DNA of 64,000 nucleotides from Phlebotomus papatasi (taxonomy: Eukaryota > Arthropoda > Insecta > Diptera > Psychodidae). The translations under genes were made by a program, and so were the position numbers. The stretch lies in the NCBI RefSeq assembly GCF_024763615.1, contig NC_077223.1, positions 59,954,627-60,018,626 on the forward strand, in the 5' to 3' direction. Positions 32,700 through 43,789 of the stretch are shown piece by piece. The notes below the pieces were generated by a model that worked only from the letters and a program-made list of their open reading frames with translations, was not told the DNA's origin and made no database searches. How positions within the stretch are numbered: position 1 is the first letter of the stretch; the number at the start of each line of letters is the position of its first letter.

Positions 32700-34585
32700 T
32701 TATTATTTCGAGCATATCACAAACAGAAGGACTTCCTATTTTTTAAATGTTTTTTTTTAATATATTGTATCCCTTTACAAATTCATTAAGGATATCATTT
32801 ATATGGAAGTCTGGGGATGTAAAACGTCCGGATTTTTCGAGATATTCGAATTCATGATTTAGATGTTATTAACTCGAAAGGTCTTATTCATAACTAGCTT
32901 GAATTGAATTATAAATTACTTGAAAGATCGTCAAAAATTGCTCAGGACTAACAGAATTGAATCTTGGATAAAATTTTGTTATGACTTCATAGCCCGGTCA
33001 TTAGGGTTTATAATTGATTGTAATCTGTTTAGATTTAAGATAATCCGAGAACATTTCCTTTTCCTAGAGTTATTTTAATCTTTGTATTTGAAGACGAGAT
33101 TTTCGTATATGGACGAAATATCCATCAGGTAACATTTAAAACATATTCAAAAATTAAAACAAGTTCTGGACGCGTTTCCGAGTAATCATAAAAAAAGATA
33201 TCGTAGGGTTATGGCAGGGATGGGGATAGAATGAAGGTCATGTTAATGGTTTCTTAAGAGACCAAGGCGTGATCTGTAATCGTTTCAGTCCTAGGTCTAG
33301 GAACACCTGACGAATCAGACTGGATGAACAAGTATAGCATAACATCACTTCTCAGAAATCAATTGATACTCCAAGTTAATACGTAGAAAAAACTGATATA
33401 CGGGTTTAGAAATTTTGGGAATTCAAAAAATCGAGGCATTATCAATTATAACTGCTCTTTGTGTAGAATTTGAGTAGATAAAAAATATAAAATGTGTTCA
33501 TCAGTTATTTCCTAAAAATAAAAAAAATGAAGTATTTTTTCTGTCATTTCATAATCTTCCGACTGAAATTTGAGAATCTTGCGGATTTACCTTATTCTAT
33601 CACTCTTCTGTGTTTGCTGAAACAGAGTAAGAGACGATGAGATGAGAAAAGGATTAAGTGAAAGAGTATTACATGTATGATTTACTGTTTCTTCTCCGGT
33701 CTTATTGCCTCGAGATACCTTCAACTTGAATCTTCTCGCTTCCTTTTCGTGGCAGAATGGGGATTCACAAGCTTCCAAACCTCTCTTTTTTCCCGAGGTG
33801 TATCAAATGAAATTGCAATGAATCCGTAAATTGAAATCACTTTAACGTTTAACGTGCTATTGCCGTATCTATTCTCTTTTATTTTCCTGCTGCTATTTAT
33901 TTTTATCTGCTCAATTGGAAAATATTTATTGCATTTTGATTGAATTGCCAAGTGTACGATGGAGATTTCTTGCACTAAATCCAATCGTTGTAGTGAATCG
34001 TCTCACATTCTATGGGAAAACGGAAAATTAATTTCCTATCTAGCACATGGAATATTGGTAGCTACATAACTCCCAGAATGAATTACGTTTTGCCTGATAT
34101 ATAATATTTCTAAATAGATTTTGGGACAGAGGATTCACGTGATTTTTTTTGTACTTTTTTCCAGGGATTATTTTAGAGAAATACATTTAATTTAACTGAA
34201 AATAATTTCTGCCACTCAATACATACATAATATTATGTAAACAGGAAATTTATAAAAAAAAAACCCGCAGGAAAAATTGATGGTTCTGCTTCATTTAATA
34301 GACAATATATCACGCAATATCCATACTCACTCGAGGCATATTTATATTTTATGGCACTTTTTGCTGCCGATATGTTGCTGCAGTGTCACAAAAAAGGTCA
34401 ATATGATATACTACGGATACTAAAATAAATTTTTAGGCCGCACTCTTAAAGTGAAACGTTCTCATGAGGCAAAAAAGCGTTTTCAATTTGTTTTCACTTT
34501 GTCTTGTATGATATTTTTGCACCACTTGTCGCAATTTCCATATGAAATGCTTTCCCATCCATTTGCTTATGAGTCTAAAAGGAAT
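32700..34585. other. AT-rich non-coding block
   Basis: 32800-33320 has some wording similar to repeat A but no clear borders. No gene is recognised. Confidence 0.35.
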
Positions 34586-34587
34586 TA

Positions 34588-35177
34588 GGGGAGACTGGGG
34601 CAACACTTGTCAAAACGCATATTTAATTTCTTCACAATCTCTGAGAAAACTTAAACGTTTTATAATGAGCATATTCTTAGGAAATTTACTGCTCTACAAC
34701 ATTGCAGAAGGCTATTTTCCTCTATCTCGAAAGAAATGTGATTTTCGAATCATTTTCTAAAAGTCGATTTTCTGTAGAATCTCAAAATTGCTGGGCAAAT
34801 TTTGTCAGTCTTCGGATAATTTGTGACGTTTTACTCTCGCAAAAGTTAAAAATATCAAATAGACATATTTTTATAGGAAATTTATTCCTTTACAACTTTA
34901 TCGAAGATAATTTTTCTCTATCTTAACGAGAAATGTGCTTAAATTGAGCTAATCAGTATTGATATTTTCTGTAAGCCAAATATTCCAAAAATAGGGCTCA
35001 AAATTTTATTATTTTTTTATTTTACATAATACTTCCTCGAATCCCTTGAAACCTTGCAAATTTAAGAAGGTTCATGAAGGATATCTATAATAAAAATTTC
35101 AAGCCTCAGTCTCTTTTATTTTAGAAAATAGTGAATATTGAAATTTTCGTTTTGACGAATTTTTCCCCAGTCTCCCC
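34588..35177. mobile_element. TA-flanked element with GGGGAGACTGGGG ends
   Basis: TA-GGGGAGACTGGGG at 34586-34600 is complemented by CCCCAGTCTCCCC-TA ending at 35179. The 590-bp interior is non-coding, with an internal theme 'ataggaaatttattcctttac' seen as variants at 34677-34700 and 34874-34900. The interior resembles the arms of the larger element at 58657-60629. Confidence 0.75.
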
Positions 35178-35179
35178 TA

Positions 35180-35976
35180 CATGATTTTCTGCTATCATCT
35201 TACCTGTACACTCTTCCGCAAACAAATTCTTCAGGAAAGAGAAAATAGAAGTTGCAGATGGCAGAAATTTCAATGTGTTGCATATTTAGGATTGGAATGC
35301 ATTTACTTTCCCAACATTTCATTAATGTGAAAAAGCTATTGCACTAAGGAGGTATAACGTCTACTGAAAATATGAATATAGGAGAGCCAGGCTGCATTAG
35401 GCAAGAATTGATGTTTTTTTTTTTGAAAAATATGATCACTTTTATAAGGAGGTCAAGGAAATGAACTCCCTCCGGATGCGTCGCAGGGGGTGTAATCCTT
35501 TCAGGACAGGAAAACACAAAATTCTTTGCCAAAGCTTTCGATGCTTCAACGAGTCTTACTCAGTGTTCAAATCTGAAAACTTTTCTACACTGTACACTAC
35601 TCCAAATGGGGAATTCGTCGCGGGTACTCCTTCTTGGGCTGAGAAATGTCCTCTAGGATAGTTTCTGAAACATATTTAAGACTGAGGGAAGTCTTTAGTT
35701 TAGAAATGTATGAAAATGTTGTTTCTGAAGGAAAAGGAAAGTCCTGGGTTTCTTTCCAGTCTTACTTAGATATGCCTTAGGGTCTAGAACACAGCTTAGC
35801 TTTGAAGGACAACCTGAATATCGATTTTATTATGATAAAGTGGTAAGTGTGGAAGTGATTTTTTTAGAATAAAAAACAAATAAATTGAAATCCAAATTAA
35901 AGAATAATCCATTGCGTCTCGAACTTGTAGGCTTTCCCGTACTTAATGAAAATAGTTTCCATGATCTTTATACAAA
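35180..35976. other. Non-coding block
   Basis: No supported gene. It separates two elements with related ends. Confidence 0.4.
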
Positions 35977-35978
35977 TA

Positions 35979-36932
35979 GGGGGAACTGGGGCAGTAGTAA
36001 ACTGGGGTAGTTGTAACCACTGTGATTTTTTCATTAATTTTAAGACTCCAGAGGATAAAACCCATAAGCATTCATAGATACCATGGGGATGTATGTCCAC
36101 AGATGAATTGGTCAATAAAATCCTAATACTTTAAAAATAAAAATCATTTTTCCCGAAAATGTTGATATTTCGATTATTTTGGTCATTTGGATTTCCACCT
36201 GGAAATTAAAAACTGTGTAAAATAATCGAAATGTATCAATACCAGTTCTTTCCTACATCTTTTAGGATTATATTTATGCATTTACTAGAGAAATTGAGAT
36301 TCTCATTATTTTAAAAGAATTAATAATTGGTTAGAAAACAGCATTTGGGGTAGATGTAAACAGGCAATTTCAATTTCACAAAATGAGTAGGTAAAAGAGC
36401 GGGAAATTGACCTTCATGCGAAATATCTATAATTCATAGATTACGAAAAAAATTGGTGGCACTGTGTTCAATAAAAAATCACATGATGTCAAAATATGGG
36501 GAAAATCCATTGAAAAATGTCTTTGATATGCATGCTTTTAGTTTTTTTGCTATTTTAATTATTCTTTGTAAAACGTGTCGTGATTTTTTTGAAAAATATA
36601 CAGTTTTTATATATCTCTTAAGTAATTAAAATAATCGAAAGTGGCGCAAAGTTAATTTCAAGGGTGGAAAAAAAGGGTGTTTACATCCTCCCCAGAAAGT
36701 GTTTACTTCTACCCCAGGTATTTTGTGAAAAGAGAAAAATGCACAGTGACACAAATTTTATTTTTATGGAAAACTCAATTGTTTTCCAGCATCCGCATTA
36801 CCTTTGATGTATTGTCTATGCCCAAGGGTAAAACATGAGCTAAGAAATATTTTCCAAAAAATCACGGTGTCCTTGGAAAATCACCTCAAATTCGCATCTA
36901 TCGAAAATGGTTACATGTGCCCCAGTCTCCCC
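35979..36932 (+). mobile_element. 954-bp TA-flanked element, copy 1
   Basis: The left end TA-GGGGGAACTGGGGCAG (35977 on) is complemented by CTGGGGCA-type sequence at the right end (TGCCCCAGTCTCCCC-TA, to 36934). The interior is non-coding and AT-rich. A second copy with the same length and orientation lies at 37693-38646 and looks roughly 95% or more identical by eye. Confidence 0.8.
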
Positions 36933-37139
36933 TAAATTAATTAAAGGGTTACGTGATTTATTATTTAAAAACAACAACAAATTTTCTTAATATTTATTTT
37001 CAATTCCTATAAAAAAATTATTCGATCTCTTAACATTTTAAATAAAAATTACAGTAAATAGATTATAAATGTTATAGTTTTATGTTCAGAACTTGAATTA
37101 AAATAAAAATTTATTATATTTTGAAAAAAGGAATTGGAA

Positions 37140-37685
37140 AGCGTCCCATGCTTTGCAAAGTTCTGGAACTCCTGACTTAAATGCTGTACCTCAAAAGTAC
37201 CTTCGCATCATTTACCGTTTACCGGCTCTCACCAATTTGAAACGATTAGTAAATCACTCAAAACATCCCACAAAATAGTTCGATTGATTTTCGGACAAAA
37301 ATTACTTATCGGTTCATAATCGCTTCATTACGGGTTCACAACCGATTTGAACCGATTTAAAATCACTCAAAACATTTCCCAAAATATTTTAGGAGTAACA
37401 ATTAATTTCGAATAAAAATTAGTTATCGGTTATGAACCGATACCGATTGAAATTGACTCAGGGTTGTCAGGGATTCCAAGATATATCCAACGAGCCCAAA
37501 CATTATGCCATTCGGTTGAGAAATACGCTCTCTAAAGAGCCTCCATAACCTTTACTTTGAAGAACCGTTATTAGAAATGATTAAAGATATTTTCGTCTAA
37601 AGACGAATTATCCGCTTGCATAACATTTTAAACGTGTTCCAAATTTAAAAAAAAAATCGCACGACGCGTTTTCGATAGTCCCAAA
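37140..37685 (-). repeat. Interspersed repeat family A, reverse orientation
   Basis: The complement carries the family landmarks: 'ctcgttggatatatcttgga', 'tcggtatcggttcataacc', 'gtgatttt', and a right part with 'ggtaaatgatgcgaagg'. It lies between the two 954-bp elements and supplies the uninterrupted sequence used to define the TA target of the 592-1653 element. Confidence 0.6.
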
Positions 37686-37692
37686 AAACATA

Positions 37693-38646
37693 GGGGGAAC
37701 TGGGGCAGTAGTAATCTGGGGTAGTTGTAACCACTGTGATTTTTTTCATTAATTTTAAGACTCCAGAGGATAAAACCCATAAGCATTCATAGATACCATG
37801 GGGATGTATGTCCACAGATAAATTGGTCAATAAAATCCTAATATACTTTAAAAATAAAAATCATTTTCCTGAAAATGTTGATATTTCGATTATTTTGATC
37901 ATTTAGATTTCCACCTGGAAATTAAAAATTGTGTAAAATAATCGAAATGTAGCAATACCAGTTCTTTCCTACATCTTTTAGGATTATATTAATGCATTTA
38001 CTAGAGAAATTGAGATTCTCATTATTTCAAAAGAATTAATAATTGGTCAGAAAACAGCATTTGGGGTAGATGTAACCAGGCAATTTCAATTTCACAAAAT
38101 GAGTAGGTAAAAGAGCGGGAAATTGACCTTCATGCGAAATATCTATAATTCATAGATTACGAAAAAAAATGGTGGCACTGTGTTCAATAAAAAGTGACAT
38201 GGTGTCAAAATATGGGGAAAATCCATTGAAAAATGTCTTTGATATGCATGCTTTTAGTTTTTTTGCTATTTTAATTATTCTTTGTAAAAAGTGTCGTGAT
38301 TTTTTGAAAAATATACAGTCTTTATATATCTCTTAAGTAATTAAAATAATCGAGAGTGGTGCAAAGTTAATTTCAAGGGTGGGAAAAAAGGTGTTTACAT
38401 CCTCCCCAGAAAGTGGTTACTTCTACCCCAGGTATTTTGTGAAAAGAGAAAAATGCACAGGGACACAAATTTTATTTTTATGGAAAACTGAATTGTTTTC
38501 CAGCATCCGCATTACCCTCGACGAATTGCCTATACCCAAGGGTAAAACATGAGCTAAGAAATATTTTCCAAAAAATCACGGTGTCCTTGGAAAATCACCT
38601 CAAATTCGCATGTATCGAAAATGGTTACATGTGCCCCAGTCTCCCC
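37693..38646 (+). mobile_element. 954-bp TA-flanked element, copy 2
   Basis: Same ends, length and strand as 35979-36932, with TA at 37691-37692 and 38647-38648. Differences are scattered single bases and one-base indels. Flanks of the two copies differ outside TA, which favours two insertions over one block duplication. Confidence 0.8.
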
Positions 38647-38648
38647 TA

Positions 38649-39205
38649 GTATAGATCGTGTGGCCTATTCGACACATGTCAACCCAGTCGACGGCCATAA
38701 CCCACCAACCCTAATCCTTCATTCCTTTGACACGCCCATTCCCTACCATCCTCATGGGTGCTGAAAGGTTGTTTGGGGGCTCTTATTGTTATGTAACTGT
38801 CAATGAGTGAGCATCAGTCGCAGTGGACGGTTCACTCTCATGAAGTGAAAAATGGGTGGCACCTTCAGTTCTCCAATTTACCCTCAAAGTTTGTAATTTT
38901 ACTTAGGTGAGCCCCTAAAAATTTAAGTTAATTAAAAAAAATTTAAAATAAAAAAAAATTAAAGTTTAAAATTTTAAGTCAATCAAGTCAAAGTTAAAAA
39001 TTAGTTAAATTCTATTGCTAGCTGCGGCACGCTTAAAAATCCACCATTTTGTATTCAAAGATAAATAAAAAAATATTTTTGAATTCTTCATTTAACTCCT
39101 GAAAATTTCATATTGATCGATTCATCGCAGCAAAGTCACTCAAAATGTACAAAAATCTGGAATTTTAGGCGTTCCTTTTAATGTTATTCCTTAATTAATC
39201 ATATA
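38649..39205. other. AT-rich non-coding block
   Basis: No gene or element end is recognised. Confidence 0.4.
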
Positions 39206-39617
39206 CTCACTGAGAGAAATCCGAAAAAGTTAAAATAACATTCCGGAAATGTTAATTTTACCCTGTACTATTGATCCGAAATCGGTGTAAATAATACTCT
39301 TTTTGGGTGTATTGGGGGTTAAAGTTACCCTTTTTCATGTTAATTTTACCCTTAAAAAGTTGTAAAATTACCATTAAAAAATGTTGATATATTTTTACAC
39401 CTAAAAAGTGTTGTTGTTTAGGTGTAAAAATATATCAACATTTTTTAATGGTAATTTTACAACTTTTTAAGGGTAAAATTAACATGAAAAAGGATAACTT
39501 TAACCCATAATACACCTAAAAAGCATAATATTTACACCGATTTCGGATCAATACTGCAGGGTGAAATAAACATTTCCGGAATGATATTTTAACTTTTTCC
39601 GATTTCTCTCACTCGGT
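39206..39617. mobile_element. ~410-bp near-perfect palindrome (long-hairpin MITE)
   Basis: About 200 bp on each side of a ~11-bp loop (39406-39416) are reverse complements with few mismatches. Outer edges read CACTGAGAGAAATCC on the left and GATTTCTCTCACTCG on the right. There is no coding capacity. A half copy (left arm only) occurs at 54901-55110. If transcribed, the RNA would be a ~200-bp duplex. Confidence 0.85.
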
Positions 39618-39701
39618 ATATGAAACTTGCCTCAATCAATTAAGAATTATGCTGTCCTATTTTGCGCTTTTCAAATATTTCTCCTGCAAAATTAAGTCCT
39701 A

Positions 39702-39916
39702 GGGGAAAGTGCTCTCCCTTCGAACGTTCATGCCTTCGAATAATATTAATTTCTTTTATTTTTTCTAAGAGATTTACACTAAATAATCACGGAATTATCA
39801 ACAATTGATGATAAGCCAACTAATACTTAATAGAAATGTGTAAGTTTCTTAGGAAAACTAAAAGAAAATTCACATTATTCGAAGGCATGAACGTTCGAAG
39901 GTAGAGTACTTTCCCC
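39702..39916. mobile_element. TA-flanked MITE with 43-bp inverted ends
   Basis: 39700-39744 and 39874-39918 are near-perfect complements including TA (TAGGGGAAAGTGCTCTCCC at the left; CTACTTTCCCC-type at the right). The inner edge of the arm carries CGAACGTTCATGCCTTCG. The interior is ~130 bp and non-coding. Confidence 0.8.
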
Positions 39917-39918
39917 TA

Positions 39919-41755
39919 CATAGAAACATTCATAATGAGAAATATCCGATATTGTTCTATTATTAAATGTACGTGGAATAAATTTTGTTTATTTTTGAAT
40001 TCTAAAAATTAATCTTTTTTTAAATTATAAAATTCTGCGTCTTTAATTTTAATTTCAGTCTAAAGCCAACCTTACTTATAATATCGACAAATTCTGAATT
40101 CTTCTACCACAGCTCTTTAGGCAAAATTGTCTGTTGAGAAAAAACTTTCTTCTTTTATCTCAAAGAAGTAGGTCAGTGCAATTAAGCTGTGAGTTGAATA
40201 TTTATACGTCCAATGTAGTTAATAAGAAAAAGAACATCACGGTAATTTACTTTTGATCTTGTTCAATCTCCCAAAGGTATGATGTTGAATATAAATGTGG
40301 TTTCAATTGAAATTCTGTATATTTGTTAATTAAAAGAATCGAAGGGATGTTGTTTGTGGCTTCTTCTAGAGGATGATGACAAAATTATTGGTATGTCCAA
40401 GTCGTGCTGTAAGGATTTCTTTTTTCTTGTGGTGAGCTTCTCTAGGAAAGCTCATGTCAGAGCTCACTTGCCAAAAACACTCACCGTAAGTGCCACCCCG
40501 AAGTTAATTTATGTCCCACCGGGTGAAATATACATTAGAGACGGCATTTTGTGCTCCAGCTATAGCAAGACAAGGAGAAGAAAAGCCGCCAAGCTGTTGC
40601 TATTTTGTCCTCTGACAATTTTACGAGATTTCCCATACCATCGGGACACATTACAAGCCCATGCCATAGTGAATGGGACAATTTACCATGTTGGTGGGGC
40701 TATAGGGAAAAATTATGAGATTCACACTCTACAGCGGAATGGGGAACATTTACATAAGACTGCATCGTGTCCCATTCTCTTATGGACAGAACCATAGAGT
40801 TTTTGCACACCTTCTTTCTCCAGCTCGACTTCCTGAGTATCCTGGTGGGCGAGAAAAGGGCATAAATATGGTGCAGAAGGCTGAAAACAAACTGCAATTT
40901 TATTGTGTTTTTTTTTTTGTAAACCCTTATGTGAGGTTCTTTTTCTATACATGGCAACATCGAAAAAGCTTCTGAAGAATTATACTTGACAGAAAAGCCA
41001 AAAGAACTCCAAAGTGAACATTCCAGGAAAGAATTGTCGGTCGGCGAAACATTCTGGATTTATTCCTAATTTATGCTAGCCCCATATTTTCCACTTCCCC
41101 ATCGAACTGGTCACGATGGAGTTGTGCATTCAGCACATGTTTAACCCAAACACCACACGTTAGAAGAATTGTAACATTTTCATTACTTTTACCAACCCCC
41201 TATTGGAGACACGTTTTTTCTTCTCTTCCCTTTTTTTTCGAGAGGCACTTGAGACGGCATGGTGCTCCACCATGGCCCAATAACCCTTAGCACTGCTCCT
41301 TGGAGCATTTTTGCATGAATTTCAATTGGATTCTTTGATTTATCGCCTCTCGTCTTCGGGCAAAGAAGTGCCTTGGATACGATAAATTTTCTCTCAATCC
41401 ATAAATGATTACTTGTGCGGAAAATTCACTATTTAACAGTAGATTTTTTCCCGAAGGCTCCAACAAATGTGACATAATATTATAGCGTCTTCTAAAATAT
41501 GAAATAAAATTTGATTAATCTTCTATGGTAAGTATTTCTATGAAAAAAATATTTATTTAATCCTTCCGGATTATATTTTACATAAGCTGTAACAGATTGG
41601 ACACTATTTTGACAAAAAAATGTCAGTAAAAATGAAAATCGGTAATAGTATTAATAATAAATAGATAATCGATCAAAATGGATTTAACTTAAAAAAATAT
41701 TTAACTGCCCAAACTCAATAGAGAGAGCATAATCCCTAGAATTATCGAAGTTATA
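39919..41755. other. Unique non-coding block
   Basis: An open frame at 40354-40797 (147 codons) starts at GTG and resembles nothing I know. The surrounding DNA is moderately GC-rich single-copy sequence. Confidence 0.35.
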
Positions 41756-41757
41756 TA

Positions 41758-42099
41758 CAGTAGAACCCCGCTATAGACCATCGCTCTATAGTCCACAATT
41801 TATCGACCGTTGATTTCAAAACGCTGATTTTAAAAGTTAGGTTATGTTTCTTAGTACACGACATGCAATGTTGTAATAATTATTTTAATATTTTTGGCAA
41901 ACTTAATTGAGTTGTTATGATAATTGTGATCCATAATGAAGAGAGCGAAGAGAAGTACCACAATATGGCAAAGAAAGTGAAAGCCGTCGAGCAATTTCAA
42001 TTCTAAAAGTCGTTGATAATTTTAAAAAATGACATGGACTATACTGCGACCCAAGTGTCAAATCTGGAACCAAATATGGCCTATAGCGAGGCTCTACTG
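41758..42099. mobile_element. MITE with CAGTAGA...TCTACTG ends (pogo/Tigger type)
   Basis: CAGTAGAACCCCGCTATAG at 41758 is complemented by CTATAGCGAGGCTCTACTG ending at 42099, with TA on both sides (41756-41757, 42100-42101). CAGTAGA-type ends and TA duplication are typical of pogo/Tigger-derived MITEs. Its right part has been copied by the tandem duplication that follows. Confidence 0.75.
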
Positions 42100-42692
42100 T
42101 AATCCCTCGAAGTTATGTACATATTTCGACTACTCACCGCCAAAGGGGTCGTATTTTGGACTCTGTTTGTCTGTCTGTGCGTCTGTCCATCCGATCTTTG
42201 ATAGAGACATGGGACCTTCGGGGGCCCCCACACAAGTTGACCCTGAGACAATTATCATGTTCTCTATTTTCGTCCCCTCCAAGGCCGTGGTTTTAGGGAT
42301 TGCTGGAAAACGCGTCTTTCAATTTTTTTCATTAGCAATTTCAATACTAAAAGTCGTTGATAATTTTAAAAAATGACATGGACTATACTGCGACCCAAGT
42401 GTCAAATCTGGAACCAAATATGGCCTATAGCGAGGCTCTACTGTAATCCCTCAAAGTTATGTACAAATTTCGACTACTCACCGCCAAAGGAGTCGTATTT
42501 TGGACTCTGTTTGTCTGTTTGTGCGTCTGTGCGTCTGTCCGTCTGGTCGTTGATAGAGACTTGGGACCTTCGGGAGCCCCCACACAAGTTGACCCTGAGA
42601 CAATTAACATGTTCCTTATTTTCGTCCCGACCCCTCCAAGACCGTGGTTCTACGGATTGCCGGAAAACGTGTCTTTCAATTTTTTTCATTAG
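41991..42692 (+). repeat. Direct tandem duplication, 344-bp unit
   Basis: Unit 1 (41991-42334) and unit 2 (42335-42692) are nearly identical, at an offset of 344 bp. Each includes the right end of the CAGTAGA MITE and a stretch of repeat A with 'ctgtttgtctgt' wording. Unit 2 is slightly longer through extra 'gtgcgtct' units. Confidence 0.9.
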
Positions 42693-42699
42693 TAATTAG

Positions 42700-43010
42700 T
42701 AGTTTTTTCATTACCTTCATCCTAATCATTCCTAATAACGGTTTTTCAAAGTAAAATATTAAAAAATCTTTTGTAGACGTAATTCTCCACCGAATAGTGG
42801 CATGTTTAGGCTCGTTGGAAAGGTCTTGGAATTTCTCATAAGTCTGAACCGGTTCAAACCGGTTATAAATCGATAATAAACTGATTCATAACCGGAAATG
42901 AACCTGTAACTAATTTTTTTGGTACTAAAATCAATTTTATCAATTTTATTTTGTACCGGAGTTTGACCGGTCTTGGTAGGTTTTTTGTGTTAAGATCTGT
43001 TTACTCTGAA
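42700..43010 (+). repeat. Interspersed repeat family A
   Basis: It has 'ggctcgttggaaaggtcttg', 'tctgaaccggttcaaaccgg' and 'aataaactgattcataaccg' in the family order. Confidence 0.6.
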
Positions 43011-43202
43011 AGTAAAACAATTTTTGTCGCTCTTTTCTCGAATTTAGTCGAAATGTGAAATCTTCAAGAATGTGACCCATTTAGGATTTCGGGCTCTTCA
43101 GGATTTTGATTCATTCGCAAATTTTTGCTTAAGTGTGTCAACGATAAAAATGTTTCCAAAAAAATATTTCAAAAACAAAAACTGCATAATGCTAAAAAAT
43201 AT

Positions 43203-43211
43203 ATTTTTTGA
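43203..43211 (+). repeat. Target-site duplication, left (copy 5)
   Basis: ATTTTTTGA, repeated exactly at 43574-43582. Confidence 0.8.
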
Positions 43212-43573
43212 CGGTGGCAGCCAAAATCCCGAAAGCCAAAATCCCGAAAGCCAAAATCCCGAACGCCAAAATCCCGAAAAGTCCAAAATCCCGAAAGCCA
43301 AAATCCCGAAAGCCAAAATCCCGAATTTTTAAAATCGTGAAAGGGTTGAAATTATATGGAGGAAAATGTTTAGAATAATTTCCCAAGGCACAGAAGATTT
43401 CCCTTTGCCTTCAGCAAGCGCGAGTGCAATCGTGGGAGTAGCTATGATAATTTTAAGAATTCGGGATTTTGGCTTTCGGGATTTTGACCTATTCGGGATT
43501 TTGGCTTTCGGGATTTTGGCGTTCGGGATTTTGGCTTTCGGGATTTTGGCTTTCGGGATTTTGACCGGGACCC
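43212..43573 (+). mobile_element. Foldback-like element, copy 5, 9-bp target duplication
   Basis: The most symmetrical copy: six left subrepeats (43221-43325), the conserved loop with 'ccctttgccttcagcaagc', and six reversed subrepeats (43460-43565). Termini are CGGTGGCAGCC and GACCGGGACCC, as in copy 2. It is flanked by ATTTTTTGA on both sides. Confidence 0.88.
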
Positions 43574-43582
43574 ATTTTTTGA
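43574..43582 (+). repeat. Target-site duplication, right (copy 5)
   Basis: ATTTTTTGA, identical to 43203-43211. Confidence 0.8.
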
Positions 43583-43748
43583 AACTAAGCTTCATTGTAG
43601 ACTACTTACTGATTCTTTTTTATTCTAGGTTTTTATTTGCAAAATTTCGCAGTTTTTCCTTGTTCCTCTCATCAAGTCCTTCACAAATTTTCTTTGAGGG
43701 ATCCTATTTCCCAACGAATTCTGGTAGGCCCATCAATAATCAATCCAT

Positions 43749-43787
43749 TAAGGATTTTGGCTTTGAAAAACCTGACCAAGACCCCTT
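43749..43787 (+). repeat. Degenerate foldback right-arm fragment
   Basis: 'aggattttggctttgaaaa' then 'cctgaccaagacccc' resembles the end of the foldback right arm (GGATTTTGGCTTTCGG ... GACCGGGACCC) after decay. Confidence 0.4.
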
Positions 43788-43789
43788 TA

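Noticed and set aside
40354..40797. 147-codon open frame
   Set aside because: Starts at GTG, overlapped by open frames in other phases, no recognisable motif.
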